Source: Rhodospirillales bacterium (lineage in GTDB: Bacteria > Pseudomonadota > Alphaproteobacteria > JAJFIK01). From it: a DNA stretch of 44,990 bases. The position numbers were made by a program, and so were the translations under genes. The first letter of the stretch is position 1. Each line of letters opens with the position of its first letter. The notes under the pieces are model-generated. The model worked only from the letters and a program-made list of their open reading frames with translations. It was not told the origin of the DNA and did not search any database. Shown in pieces: positions 25,439 through 34,342 of the stretch. Location: assembly GCA_021775005.1 (NCBI GenBank), contig JAJFIK010000090.1, positions 1-44,990 of the forward strand. The letters are read 5' to 3'.

Positions 25439-26113
25439 ATGACTTCAGAGACCGAAGATCGCGCCTATGTCCCGGCCCTGGGCCAGCATTGGATGACGCC
25501 GTTCTATGACGCAGCGATTGCGCTCACGACGCGCGAGGCAACGTGGCGGACGGCGCTGCTTGGCCTCGTCGATCCCCATGGCGAAGATGTGATCCTTGAT
25601 ATCGGCTGCGGCACCGGAAGCCTTATCGCGGCAATGAAGGCAGCCAGCCCTGAGATACAAATCGTCGGACTTGATCCCGACCCTGAGGTTCTTGTGATCG
25701 CGAAAGCCAAGGCCCGGTCTCGCGGCCACAAGGTTGAGTTTGTTCAAGGCTTCGGTGATGAACTGGCAGAAAAACTTGGCGCCCGAGCGATCAACAAAAT
25801 TGTGTCCAGCCTGGTCTTCCATCAAGTGCCCCTTGATGGAAAACGATCAACGCTCCAGGCCGCCTTTGACTATTTGCCCGAAGGCGGACAGTTGTTCATC
25901 GCAGATTTTGGAGAACAGCGCACGCCCCTGATGCGGTTTCTTTTCAAAACGGTGCAGCGATTGGACGGGTTTGAATTTACCCAGCCTAACGCTGACGGAT
26001 GCTTGCCAATTATTCTCACAGATGTGGGCTTTTCTGCGGTCCAGGAAGCATTGGTTGTCCCGACAATCGTTGGTTCAATTTCGCTTTACTCAGCACAAAA
26101 GGGCGGTATGTGA
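25439..26113 (+). CDS. Class I SAM-dependent methyltransferase under a copper-type promoter
   Basis: A 224-residue Rossmann-fold methyltransferase. Motif I is ILDIGCGTGSL, followed by the acidic VGLDPDPEVL (motif II), VSSLVFHQVP (motif IV region) and LPEGGQLFIADFG (motif VI region), as in UbiE/Methyltransf_25 proteins. No metal-binding Cys trio of ArsM type is visible, so arsenic methylation is unlikely. It is placed behind a CueR-type promoter and its TGA overlaps the next start by one base (TGATG). Its substrate in copper response is unknown. ATG 25439 is preferred over an upstream frame extension that would run through the promoter. Confidence 0.85.
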   Translation: MTSETEDRAYVPALGQHWMTPFYDAAIALTTREATWRTALLGLVDPHGEDVILDIGCGTGSLIAAMKAASPEIQIVGLDPDPEVLVIAKAKARSRGHKVEFVQGFGDELAEKLGARAINKIVSSLVFHQVPLDGKRSTLQAAFDYLPEGGQLFIADFGEQRTPLMRFLFKTVQRLDGFEFTQPNADGCLPIILTDVGFSAVQEALVVPTIVGSISLYSAQKGGM

Positions 26114-26583
26114 TGGCAGTCTGCGACTGGTCCGGCTTGACGATGTTCATGCGGCAGGCGCAGTATTTGTGTGTGACCAGCATGAGACAAATGTGGAAAG
26201 GCGTGCTTGCGGCATTTTTGGCCGCCACAATGACGTTCGCCTTCATACCCAGCACCCACGCCCATGCCAGTTCAGGTCATGCGAGCAACGCGATGGCGGT
26301 CCAATTGGATGATATGGGCGACAACCACACGGCCCCGCACTCCCATCACGCGGCTCCGAAGATGGACCAACCCGTAGACCAGTTAACACAGCATGCGCCT
26401 TCAGCGCCCGATAGTGAATTGTGCTGCGATGACGCAGGCCTCTGCGCTGGCGGGTTCACATTGGCCATCGAAACAACTTCCATTGAGCCTTTGTTCAGTG
26501 CGAACGATGAGTGGCCCGCAAACGGCAATGCTTTCATAGACTTCACTCCCGCATTGGACATCCCTCCCCCTCGGCACTCCTAG
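26113..26583 (+). CDS. His/Cys-containing exported protein, possible copper binder
   Basis: A 156-residue protein from ATG 26113, or 133 residues from ATG 26182, which begins a clean signal peptide (MWKGVLAAFLAATMTFAFI, cleaved near THAHA). The mature part is rich in His and Met (NHTAPHSHHAAPKMD) and has a Cys cluster LCCDDAGLC. This is reminiscent of CopL/DUF2946-like exported metal-binding proteins, but not a confident match. The first start overlaps the methyltransferase stop (TGATG) with GGGCGG upstream; the second fits the secretion signal better. Located directly before copA, so a periplasmic copper-buffering role is plausible. Confidence 0.6.
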   Translation: MAVCDWSGLTMFMRQAQYLCVTSMRQMWKGVLAAFLAATMTFAFIPSTHAHASSGHASNAMAVQLDDMGDNHTAPHSHHAAPKMDQPVDQLTQHAPSAPDSELCCDDAGLCAGGFTLAIETTSIEPLFSANDEWPANGNAFIDFTPALDIPPPRHS

Positions 26584-26651
26584 AGATCGATTGAATTTGC
26601 GCGTCCAGTTTTGGTAGCCGCATCCTCATCTCATTTCGTTGGAGTACCTTT

Positions 26652-28397
26652 ATGTCTATTGCTCGAAGAGCAGGGGCCGTGTTTGCCGGCCTTCTATCCA
26701 TACTGATTTTTGGCACGTCCGCACAAGCGGACGAATACAGTCTGACTATCGATGAGGTTGTCATGACCGTCGATGGCGAGACCCGCACCGGGATCGGCAT
26801 CAATGGGACAATCCCTGGACCTACGTTGCGCTTTCGCGAAGGCGAGACCGTGACCATCAATGTGACCAATAATTTGGATGAGGACTCGTCCCTCCACTGG
26901 CATGGCATTTTGCTGCCCAATAATCAGGATGGCGTGCCGGGTCTCACATTTGACGGCATCGCGCCGGGTGAGACCTTTACCTATAGCTACACTTTGCAGC
27001 AGCATGGGACCTATTGGTACCACAGCCATTCCGGCCATCAGGAACAGCGCGGCGTGTTCGGGGCGTTGATCGTCGATCCCGCAGAACCTGACGCGGTGCA
27101 GTACGACCGCGAGCATGTGATCGTTCTTTCGGATTGGTTGCATGAGGATCCGGCGACGGCGCTCCGTAATCTCAAATCGCGGGCGGATTATTACAATTTC
27201 GATCGGCGCACTGTGGGTGACTTCTTCCGCGACGTGTTTGGTGCCCGCTCTGGCGCAGAACGGCAGGCCGCCATTCAGGACCGGCTGGACTGGGGTGCCA
27301 TGCGCATGGACCCCACCGACATCAACGATGTGTCGGGCTACACGTTTCTGATGAATGGGCAAGAGCCGGACGTCAACTGGTCGGCGCTGTTTGAGCCCGG
27401 TGAGCGCGTGCGGCTGAGGTTTATCAATGCGGCGGCCATGACCTATTTCGATGTGCGCATTCCGGGCCTGACCATGGCGGTCGTCAATGCGGACGGCAAC
27501 AATGTGGTGCCTGTGCCGGTGGATGAGTTTCGCATTGCTGTTGCCGAGACCTATGACGTGATCGTGGAGCCAGAGGACCACCAGGCCTACACAATCTTCG
27601 CCGAGGCCCGCAGTCGTGAAGGCTATGCCCGCGGAACATTGACACCTCAGTTGGGCATGGAAGCGCCGATCCCGGAAATGTCGGCACGCGAGGTTTTGAC
27701 CATGGCAGCCATGGGCGGCGCGCATGGGGGACATGGGGGCGGAAACCGCCGTCAAGCAACTGAGCCGGAGCTTGATGCCATGGCAGGCATGGATCATGCT
27801 GCCATGGGGCATGAGGACATGGTGCAGATGGCCGAACCAGAAACCTCGCCCATGGCAGACATGGACCACGCTGCAATGGGCCACGACATGCCAGCGACAC
27901 CTGACCCCCTCGCCGGTCACGACATGGGGACAACAACCGGCGACGCAGAAATGAGTGGGCGCATCACACGGTTGACCTATGACGATCTTGAGGCGCTGGA
28001 GCCCTATGTCGGCGCGCCAGCCCCGGACCGCACCATCACGCTGCGGCTGACCGGCGTCATGGAACGCTACATCTGGACCATCAATGATGAGCGTTATGAT
28101 CCTGATGACACTGAGCCCATTCGAATGCGCCTTGGTGAGCGCGTGCGGCTGGAGTTTATCAACGAGACCATGATGGATCACCCCATGCATCTGCACGGCA
28201 TGTGGATGGATCTGCAAAACGGACACGGGGAGACAAACCCGCGCAAGCACACCATCAGCATCCCGCCCGGGCAAACTCTGTATGCGGATGTTACCGTGGA
28301 TGCGCCTGGAAATTGGGCGTTTCACTGCCATCTAATGTTTCACATGGCCTCGGGCATGTTCCAGCGCGTGGTCGTGGCCGAAGCGGTTGAGAGTTGA
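26652..28397 (+). CDS. copA: CopA-type periplasmic multicopper oxidase
   Basis: A 581-residue cupredoxin oxidase (Cu(I) oxidation, periplasm). A signal peptide ends near SAQA. The four copper-ligand blocks are present: HWHG (His82/His84), HSH (124-126), HPMHLHG (510-516) and HCHLMFHMASGM, with Cys559 as the type 1 ligand and Met569 as the likely axial ligand. Residues about 350-440 form a Met/His-rich insert with repeated MDHAAMGH-type units, characteristic of CopA/PcoA. The symbol follows copper-resistance usage; it is not the P-type ATPase. The stop overlaps the region before copB. Confidence 0.93.
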   Translation: MSIARRAGAVFAGLLSILIFGTSAQADEYSLTIDEVVMTVDGETRTGIGINGTIPGPTLRFREGETVTINVTNNLDEDSSLHWHGILLPNNQDGVPGLTFDGIAPGETFTYSYTLQQHGTYWYHSHSGHQEQRGVFGALIVDPAEPDAVQYDREHVIVLSDWLHEDPATALRNLKSRADYYNFDRRTVGDFFRDVFGARSGAERQAAIQDRLDWGAMRMDPTDINDVSGYTFLMNGQEPDVNWSALFEPGERVRLRFINAAAMTYFDVRIPGLTMAVVNADGNNVVPVPVDEFRIAVAETYDVIVEPEDHQAYTIFAEARSREGYARGTLTPQLGMEAPIPEMSAREVLTMAAMGGAHGGHGGGNRRQATEPELDAMAGMDHAAMGHEDMVQMAEPETSPMADMDHAAMGHDMPATPDPLAGHDMGTTTGDAEMSGRITRLTYDDLEALEPYVGAPAPDRTITLRLTGVMERYIWTINDERYDPDDTEPIRMRLGERVRLEFINETMMDHPMHLHGMWMDLQNGHGETNPRKHTISIPPGQTLYADVTVDAPGNWAFHCHLMFHMASGMFQRVVVAEAVES

Positions 28398-28408
28398 GGG
28401 AGATAACC

Positions 28409-29119
28409 ATGGAACATGCACGCCGCATGCGGTTTTCGGCCCTGATGATCGCTGTCTTCATATCCATGCTTGGTGCCTCAGCGATTGCTGCGGAAGGTGC
28501 CACCTTCGCATACGCCGCCCTTGATACGGACATCGCGGAACAGGGCGGTGAGACTGTCCTGAGCTGGGATGGACAGGGGTGGATCGGCGGCGATTTCCAC
28601 AAGCTTTGGGTCAAGACCGAAGGTGAATGGGCCGCGGGGGATTTAGAAGAGGCCGAATTGCAAGCGCTCTACAGCCGCATGATCGCCCCGTTCTGGGATT
28701 TCCAGGCCGGTATCCGCTATGACTTTGAACCTGAGGGCCGCGCCTATGCAACCGCCGGGTTCATGGGCCTTGCGCCCTATTGGTTTGAGGTGGACGCCGC
28801 TGCATTCCTGAGTGAGGACGGCGATGTCAGTGCCCGCCTCGATGTGGACTATGAGCTTTTGTTTACCCAGCGGCTGATCGGATCGCCCTATGCAGAGGTC
28901 GATATTTTCTCGCGGGATGTACCAGAGCTTGAGGTGGGCTCAGGTCTGGCCACGCTGAATAGCGGCTTTCAGCTGCGTTATGAGATCACACGAAAATTCG
29001 CACCTTATGTGGATATCAACTATGAGCGTGCGTTTGGCACCACTGCAGACATGCGGCGGGCGGCAGGCGAAGACGTAGAAACAACAACCGTCCGCTTCGG
29101 CGTGCGGCTGGTGTACTAG
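28409..29119 (+). CDS. copB: CopB-type outer-membrane copper resistance protein
   Basis: A 236-residue protein with a signal peptide (cleaved near AIAA) and a beta-strand-rich body. The region WDGQGWIGGDFHKLWVKTEGE and the alternating aromatic C-terminus ending FGVRLVY are the CopB/PcoB pattern. It lacks the long Met/His-rich N-terminal repeats of the Pseudomonas protein, so it is a short form. CopB sits in the outer membrane and works with periplasmic CopA. GAGGGAG precedes ATG 28409, which lies 11 bp after copA; the two are co-transcribed. Confidence 0.9.
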   Translation: MEHARRMRFSALMIAVFISMLGASAIAAEGATFAYAALDTDIAEQGGETVLSWDGQGWIGGDFHKLWVKTEGEWAAGDLEEAELQALYSRMIAPFWDFQAGIRYDFEPEGRAYATAGFMGLAPYWFEVDAAAFLSEDGDVSARLDVDYELLFTQRLIGSPYAEVDIFSRDVPELEVGSGLATLNSGFQLRYEITRKFAPYVDINYERAFGTTADMRRAAGEDVETTTVRFGVRLVY

Positions 29120-29159
29120 GCAGGGCTTTGTGAAGAACGAAATGATGGAGCGTCAAAAA

Positions 29160-29918
29160 ATGAGACTCAAAAAAGTACTGCTGGTGTTGCTCATACTGAT
29201 GGGCACCGGCAGCGCCTTTGCGGCAGGGTCCGGCCACGACCACGACGAACCCTCTTCTACAACTCAAGAAGCGCAGCCGTCAGCGGACCAAGACGACGCC
29301 AAACATGATGAGGTGGTGGAAGAATCCGCAGACCATCATGGCCCTGAACAACCCATGAATGCCCACAGTGACAGCGCAATGGGCGCTGATGACCACCATG
29401 GCGACACAGCCATGGAGGAAATGGCGGCGGAACATGATCATTCAACCCACGAAGAGGGAACGTGGGCCAAGGATGATTTCCAGCAGGTTCTTGCCTGGAT
29501 CGGTAAATTCCACCCAGCGGCAACCAACTTTCCCATTGCCCTCTTATTGGCGGCCGCCCTTGCAGAGCTTTTGTTCCTGGGAACACAGAACACTGCCTTG
29601 CGCCAGGCGGCACGTTTTTGCCTCTGGACCGGCACAGCCGGTGCTGTGGGAACAGCCGTGCTGGGGTGGTTCTTTGTTGGCTTTGATTTTTCCGCCGACG
29701 ATGCCCTCCTCTCAGCTCACCGATGGAATGGAACGGCGACAGCTTTCGTCTCGCTCTTTGCGTTGGGGTTCGGGGAGCGGGCGTTTGCCGCGCGGGGGTC
29801 AGTCGCCCTGTTTCGCGTCGCCCTCGTGGCTGTTGCTCTCATGGCCGGGTACAACGGCCTTCTGGGCGGCAAGATGGTCTATGGTGAGGACCATTATGCT
29901 TGGCCGACGTCAGAATGA
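29160..29918 (+). CDS. DUF2231-domain membrane protein with His/Asp-rich periplasmic region
   Basis: A 252-residue protein. A signal peptide (VLLVLLILMGTGSAFAA) is followed by about 85 residues dense in His, Asp, Glu and Met (SGHDHDEP, SADHHGPEQPMNAH, DDHHGDTAMEEM, EHDHSTHEE). A four-helix DUF2231 domain then opens with IGKFHPAATNFPIALLLAA. DUF2231 helices have conserved His residues that may bind haem or metal. The acidic-His segment looks like a metal-binding tether. ATG 29160 has GGAG 9 bp upstream. It probably belongs to the copA-copB transcript. Function unknown. Confidence 0.8.
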   Translation: MRLKKVLLVLLILMGTGSAFAAGSGHDHDEPSSTTQEAQPSADQDDAKHDEVVEESADHHGPEQPMNAHSDSAMGADDHHGDTAMEEMAAEHDHSTHEEGTWAKDDFQQVLAWIGKFHPAATNFPIALLLAAALAELLFLGTQNTALRQAARFCLWTGTAGAVGTAVLGWFFVGFDFSADDALLSAHRWNGTATAFVSLFALGFGERAFAARGSVALFRVALVAVALMAGYNGLLGGKMVYGEDHYAWPTSE

Positions 29919-29971
29919 TTTGGCTCAGGTCTGTGCGTGAATGGTGAGAACTATTGGGAAAGGTGAGGCAG

Positions 29972-30907
29972 ATGTCTCATAGCCATACACTCGGCGGCGG
30001 AATGGACGGCGGCAATAGCCGCGCCCTGCAAATTTCCGCTTGGCTGACAGGCATCTACTTTGTCGTTGAGCTGGCAATCGGGATCTACACTGGCTCGATC
30101 GCCGTTATCTCCGACGCCTTTCACACGTTCTCAGCCGTCGGCGGCGTTTTGCTGGCTTTTGTGGCAGCAAAAATTGCGACCCGCCCGGCGACGACATCAA
30201 AGACGTTTGGATTCGCACGGGCGGAAATTGTCGGTGCTTTGCTCAATGGGATGTTCCTTCTGGGAATGGCCCTCATCGTCTTTGTGATGGGCTACATGAG
30301 ATTACGGAACCCCATTGACCTTCCCACCGGGCCCATGCTGTTCGCGGCGGCTGGCGGGCTCATCACGGAAACGATTTCGCTTTGGCTGCTTTATGGGCGA
30401 CGAAAGGGAAACCTCAATATGCAGGGCGCGTTCTGGCACGTCATGCAAACATTTGTCGGCAGCTTGCTCATCATCGTTACGGCGCTTGTGATCAAGTTCA
30501 CCGGCTTTCTCGCCATCGACCCGATTTTGGGCATGGCCTTTGGCGTCGTGCTCCTTCTGGTGTCAATCGGGGTGATCCGGGAGTCCATCGACATTCTGAT
30601 GGAAGGGACGCCGAGAGATATCGACTTGCCAGTGGTGGTCAGTGATCTCGAAGCCATTCCCAATGTCACTGACGTTCACCATGTCCATGCCTGGGCGCTG
30701 ACGTCCGGGCGGAATGTATTTTCTGCGCATGTGAGGATCGGCAATGGCGCTGATCTGCACAACATTCTTGTTGAGGCCCACAAAAACCTCAAAGATAAAT
30801 TCGGGTTTCATTTTTCAACACTGCAAATCGAGACGACCTGCATGGACGAAGCCCATGCGCGGGATCTTGAATTCAACCAACACGGAGAAGACAATCATGA
30901 TCATTAA
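29972..30907 (+). CDS. Cation diffusion facilitator (CDF) transporter with an atypical metal site
   Basis: A 311-residue CDF protein: six membrane helices and a cytoplasmic C-terminal domain (VHHVHAWALTSG). Canonical zinc exporters carry HxxxD in both TM2 and TM5. Here TM2 reads SDAFHTFSA and TM5 reads HVMQT, so the Asp of each motif is replaced by Ala and Thr, while both His remain. Family membership is otherwise plain, with a His-bearing N-terminus (MSHSH) and C-terminus. The change suggests a different or altered metal preference. AGGTGAGG precedes ATG 29972. The stop overlaps the next gene by 11 bp. Confidence 0.88.
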   Translation: MSHSHTLGGGMDGGNSRALQISAWLTGIYFVVELAIGIYTGSIAVISDAFHTFSAVGGVLLAFVAAKIATRPATTSKTFGFARAEIVGALLNGMFLLGMALIVFVMGYMRLRNPIDLPTGPMLFAAAGGLITETISLWLLYGRRKGNLNMQGAFWHVMQTFVGSLLIIVTALVIKFTGFLAIDPILGMAFGVVLLLVSIGVIRESIDILMEGTPRDIDLPVVVSDLEAIPNVTDVHHVHAWALTSGRNVFSAHVRIGNGADLHNILVEAHKNLKDKFGFHFSTLQIETTCMDEAHARDLEFNQHGEDNHDH

Positions 30908-31463
30908 ACAACTCGCACTTGGATTTGGCGTTTTAGGATTGGCCGCCCTTCTCGGCGGTTGCGCCGCGACTAACGCAGCAGCACAAATGGACGACATGGA
31001 CGGTGGCCACGCGCAGGAGGGCCACCCGATGATGGGCCAAATGCACGGCACTCAAGAAATGCATTGCCAAATGCATGACTGCGGGGCCGATGCGGAGGCG
31101 GCGCAGGCCGTGCTTCAGGCCTATTCCGCCGCCATCAACGCCGAAGATATCGACGCCATGGCGGCGCAGGTTGTTGCCGATGAGCGCTTCAGCGTGATCG
31201 AAGGTGCCGGCACCAACAGTGGCTGGGCTGACTACCGCGATCATCACATCGGCCCGGAATTCGCCTCTGAGCGGATCGACTTTCACGTCTATGGCTATGA
31301 CAACATCGACATGCGCGTCGGCCACATGTTCGCCTATGCCACGTTTACCTATGCGTTCGAAGCCACATTGGACGGCGAGCCCTACAACAAAGAAGGCCGC
31401 GGCACCGCTGTCCTTCTGCGCACGCCTGAGGGCTGGCGCATCACCCATATCCAGACCTCGTAG
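30897..31463 (+). CDS. Met/His-rich lipoprotein with NTF2-like (SnoaL/DUF4440) domain
   Basis: A 188-residue lipoprotein. The lipobox LGGC lies near residue 22. A Met/His/Asp segment follows (MDDMDGGHAQEGHPMMGQMHG, CQMHDCG) of the type seen in periplasmic copper chaperones. Residues about 65-188 form an NTF2-like domain (AVLQAYSAAINAEDIDAM, then TPEGWRITHIQTS). An NTF2 domain fused to a copper-binding-type tail is unusual; the domain may bind a small ligand or act as a dimer scaffold. ATG 30897 overlaps the CDF gene's end, implying coupling. Anchored to a membrane facing the periplasm. Confidence 0.8.
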   Translation: MIIKQLALGFGVLGLAALLGGCAATNAAAQMDDMDGGHAQEGHPMMGQMHGTQEMHCQMHDCGADAEAAQAVLQAYSAAINAEDIDAMAAQVVADERFSVIEGAGTNSGWADYRDHHIGPEFASERIDFHVYGYDNIDMRVGHMFAYATFTYAFEATLDGEPYNKEGRGTAVLLRTPEGWRITHIQTS

Positions 31464-31475
31464 CGGGGCGGCCCC

Positions 31476-31958
31476 ATGAACAAGGCTGCTTTGTATGGAG
31501 GCATCGCCGCAGCGGCGCTTTTGGGCATTGGTGCATTTTGGTTGTTGGCGCCTGAGCGGGCGCCAACGGGGCCCCTGGCTGTTGAATTGCGGCCAGGGGA
31601 TGCGCCCTTTGTGGCCCAGGGGCAGGAGTTATATGAACAATATTGCGCCTCCTGCCATGGCGCGAATTTGGAAGGCGAGGCCAATTGGCGACGGCGTAAT
31701 GCGCAAGGTCGCTTGCCAGCACCGCCGCATGATGAGACCGGGCACACCTGGCACCACCCGGATGGTGTCCTGTTCCAGCTCACCAAGTTCGGCCCGGCGG
31801 CATTGGTGGGCGAGGGCTATGAATCCGACATGCCTGGATATGAAGGCACCCTGACAGATGAGGAAATCCTGGCGATTCTATCCTTCATCAAAAGCCAATG
31901 GCCCGAAGAAATACAGCTCCAGCATGACGGGGTGAACACCCGCGGCGGGCATCGTTGA
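31476..31958 (+). CDS. Membrane-anchored c-type cytochrome
   Basis: A 160-residue monohaem cytochrome c. One N-terminal helix (residues 7-24) anchors it. The haem site is CASCH (Cys57, Cys60, His61); the likely axial ligand is Met in [11 protein letters not shown], and [17 protein letters not shown] is the conserved C-terminal helix. The sequence closely resembles cytochromes found beside multicopper oxidases in copper clusters. It could receive electrons from copper oxidation or donate to a periplasmic reaction; neither is shown. Starts 13 bp after the lipoprotein gene. Confidence 0.9.
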   Translation: MNKAALYGGIAAAALLGIGAFWLLAPERAPTGPLAVELRPGDAPFVAQGQELYEQYCASCHGANLEGEANWRRRNAQGRLPAPPHDETGHTWHHPDGVLFQLTKFGPAALVGEGYESDMPGYEGTLTDEEILAILSFIKSQWPEEIQLQHDGVNTRGGHR

Positions 31959-31985
31959 CATTCTAGTCACTGGAGGGTTTAGGAG
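31955..31985 (+). promoter_or_regulatory. CueR/HmrR-type promoter, copy 2 (degenerate arm)
   Basis: TTGACA at 31955-31960 and TAGGAG at 31980-31985 are 19 bp apart. Aligned base by base with the 25373 site, the elements TTGAC, TTC, CTGGA, GGT and TAGG coincide exactly; the left arm is weaker. It overlaps the end of the cytochrome gene and precedes the MMPL transporter, whose ATG is 29 bp beyond. Confidence 0.6.
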
Positions 31986-32013
31986 TCTGTCTCCATAGAA
32001 GGGACGGCCCCCA

Positions 32014-34338
32014 ATGACCCACAAACTGATGTCGGCGATACTGGCATTCCGGCTACTCATCATTTGTGTATGGGCGGGCATCCTTTTAATTTTCGGGTAC
32101 GTTGCAGCAACGCAGACGGCGTTTACCTCGGACTACCGCGTTTATTTTGCGCCGGACAATCCTGAGCTTCTTGCTTATGAGGCGATTGAGCAGGAATTCG
32201 CCAGCGACGACAACGTCCTGATTGCCGTTGCGCCGCAGTCTGGTGACGTGTTCACACCTGACGTTCTTGCGCTTGTTGCCCAGCTCACAGAGGCCGCCTG
32301 GCAAATCCCCCATGCCCAGCGGGTTGATTCGCTGACGAACTTCCAACATGTCCGCGCGGTTGACGGTGATATTGTGGTGGGGTCATTGATTGAAAACCCC
32401 CGCACCATGCCGCCCGGGGAATTGACCGCCGCCCGTGAAATTTCCCTGAGCGAACCCACTCTCGTCCGCCGCCTTATCTCGGAGACCGGCCAGGCAACCG
32501 GCATATTCGTCACCCTGAATTTTCCGGGCGATGACCACCGGGCGCATGTCCCGGAGACAGTGGGATATGTTCGCAGTCTTGTCGACGAGATCAGGCGCGA
32601 GTATCCCGACTTGCGAATCGCGCTTACGGGCACAGCTATCATCAGTCACGCCCTCGACGAAATGACCGTCCGCGACCTGATGGTTCTATCACCTTTTCTC
32701 TATGTGGTGCTGTTTGGCATGCTGACGGTCCTTCTGCGCTCGGTGTCCGGCATGTTTGTCACAAGCGTGATTGTAACTGTTGCCGCCGTGGTCGCAATGG
32801 GGGTCGCCGCATCCCTCGGAATCCTGCTGACCTCTGCGTCCGTCGTCGCGCCAATCATTATCCTTACGCTTGCTGTGGCGGATTCGGTTCACTTCATTGC
32901 CAGTGCGCAGGACGCGCGCCATGGCGGCATGGGGAAGATCGAGGCGCTGAGAGAGAGCATGCGGATCAACTTTGAGCCCGTCTTCCTCACCAGTCTCACA
33001 ACGCTCATCGGCTTCCTCAGCCTTAATTTTTCCGCCGCTCCCCCTTTCCGGGATCTGGGAAATGTAACCGCAGCAGGTGTTATCATCGCCTGGGCGGCCT
33101 CAATCACATTGCTCCCGGCCATGCTCAGCTATCTACCCCTGCCCAGCAGCGGGCGCGGCCCGGTCGGGGCGAGGGCCATGGCGCGCTTCGCGGATTTTGT
33201 TGTTAAGGCCCGTTGGCCCATTCTCATCACCGCATCATTGGTGGCCGCTCTTTTCACAGGTCTTGCGCCGCTCAATAGGTTGGATGACCAAGTCATCGAG
33301 TGGTTCGGCGAGCGGACCGCCATTCGCCAGGACACCGAATTCGTGACGGAAGTCCTCACCGGACCCTATCGCATGGACTTCGCCGTGGACGCGGAATCCG
33401 AAGGCGGCGTAGCTGACCCGGCGTATTTGCGTGATCTGGACGCCTTCGCCACCTGGTTGCGGGCACAGCCTGAGGTCCAGCATGTTGACAGTTTTGCCGA
33501 TGTGTTGCGTCGGCTCAATCGGGCGTTCAACGATGATGACGAACGCTTCTACAGGTTGCCGGAGTCTCGGGAATTGGCCGCACAGTACATTCTCCTTTAT
33601 GAGTTCTCATTGCCCTATGGCCTTGATCTCACAACGCAGCTGAGCTTTGACAAGTCTGCAAGCCGCCTGACCGTGACGATGGGGCGAATCTCGTCGGCTG
33701 AAACACGCGCGTTGAAACGGCGCGCAGAAGCATGGGCGGCGGCAAGCCTGAGCCATGCCGAGATATCTCAGGGAAGCGGCACAGCTGTCATGTTCGCATT
33801 TGTGTCCCAGCGAACCATCAACAGCATGCTCGCGGGAACCGGACTGGCCTTTCTACTCATCGCCGTCACGTTGATCCTTGCCCTGCGCAGTTGGAGGTTG
33901 GGGCTTCTCAGCCTCATCCCAAATACGCTGCCGGTGGTGATTGCGTTTGGCATCTGGGCGCTCACGGTTTCTCAAATCGGCGTTGTGGCCTCAGCGATCG
34001 CCGCCATGACCCTGGGCCTGGTGGTTGATGACACAGTGCATTTCCTGAGCAAGTATCATCGCGCGCGAAAAGAGCACGGTCTGAACGTCCATGATGGGAT
34101 CCGCTTTGCATTCGAACACGTGGGCGGGGCACTTGTGACAACGACCATGGTTTTGGTCGCCGGTTTTTCTGTGATGACCTTTTCAGATTTCTTGATCAAC
34201 TGGCAGATGGGCGTCCTGACCGTGATCACGATCACCGTTGCGCTGGTCCTGGACTTCTTGTTGTTGCCAGCGCTGTTGATGTTTTTTGACCGCGAAAAGT
34301 TCTGCAGCTGCGCCACATGCAGAGCAATCGAGGCATGA
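32014..34338 (+). CDS. MMPL/RND-family transporter with Cys-rich C-terminus
   Basis: A 774-residue RND-type permease of the MMPL/patched-like branch: two repeats of one helix, a large extracytoplasmic loop, then five helices. Proton-path acids stand in LAVADSVHF (TM4 region) and LGLVVDDTVHFLSKYHRAR (TM10 region), the DxxHF motif of this branch. It differs from CusA-type heavy-metal RND pumps, which are about 1,040 residues and need a fusion protein. The C-terminus reads FCSCATCRA, a CxCxxC-like tail that could bind copper. It stands alone behind a CueR-type promoter. Substrate unknown: lipid or a metal-related compound. Confidence 0.85.
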   Translation: MTHKLMSAILAFRLLIICVWAGILLIFGYVAATQTAFTSDYRVYFAPDNPELLAYEAIEQEFASDDNVLIAVAPQSGDVFTPDVLALVAQLTEAAWQIPHAQRVDSLTNFQHVRAVDGDIVVGSLIENPRTMPPGELTAAREISLSEPTLVRRLISETGQATGIFVTLNFPGDDHRAHVPETVGYVRSLVDEIRREYPDLRIALTGTAIISHALDEMTVRDLMVLSPFLYVVLFGMLTVLLRSVSGMFVTSVIVTVAAVVAMGVAASLGILLTSASVVAPIIILTLAVADSVHFIASAQDARHGGMGKIEALRESMRINFEPVFLTSLTTLIGFLSLNFSAAPPFRDLGNVTAAGVIIAWAASITLLPAMLSYLPLPSSGRGPVGARAMARFADFVVKARWPILITASLVAALFTGLAPLNRLDDQVIEWFGERTAIRQDTEFVTEVLTGPYRMDFAVDAESEGGVADPAYLRDLDAFATWLRAQPEVQHVDSFADVLRRLNRAFNDDDERFYRLPESRELAAQYILLYEFSLPYGLDLTTQLSFDKSASRLTVTMGRISSAETRALKRRAEAWAAASLSHAEISQGSGTAVMFAFVSQRTINSMLAGTGLAFLLIAVTLILALRSWRLGLLSLIPNTLPVVIAFGIWALTVSQIGVVASAIAAMTLGLVVDDTVHFLSKYHRARKEHGLNVHDGIRFAFEHVGGALVTTTMVLVAGFSVMTFSDFLINWQMGVLTVITITVALVLDFLLLPALLMFFDREKFCSCATCRAIEA

Positions 34339-34342
34339 ACAC

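Noticed and set aside
26694-28331. 545-residue open frame antisense to copA
   Set aside because: It mirrors the copper oxidase frame in a GC-rich gene, has no domain, and its His-rich look comes from the complement of Met/His codons.
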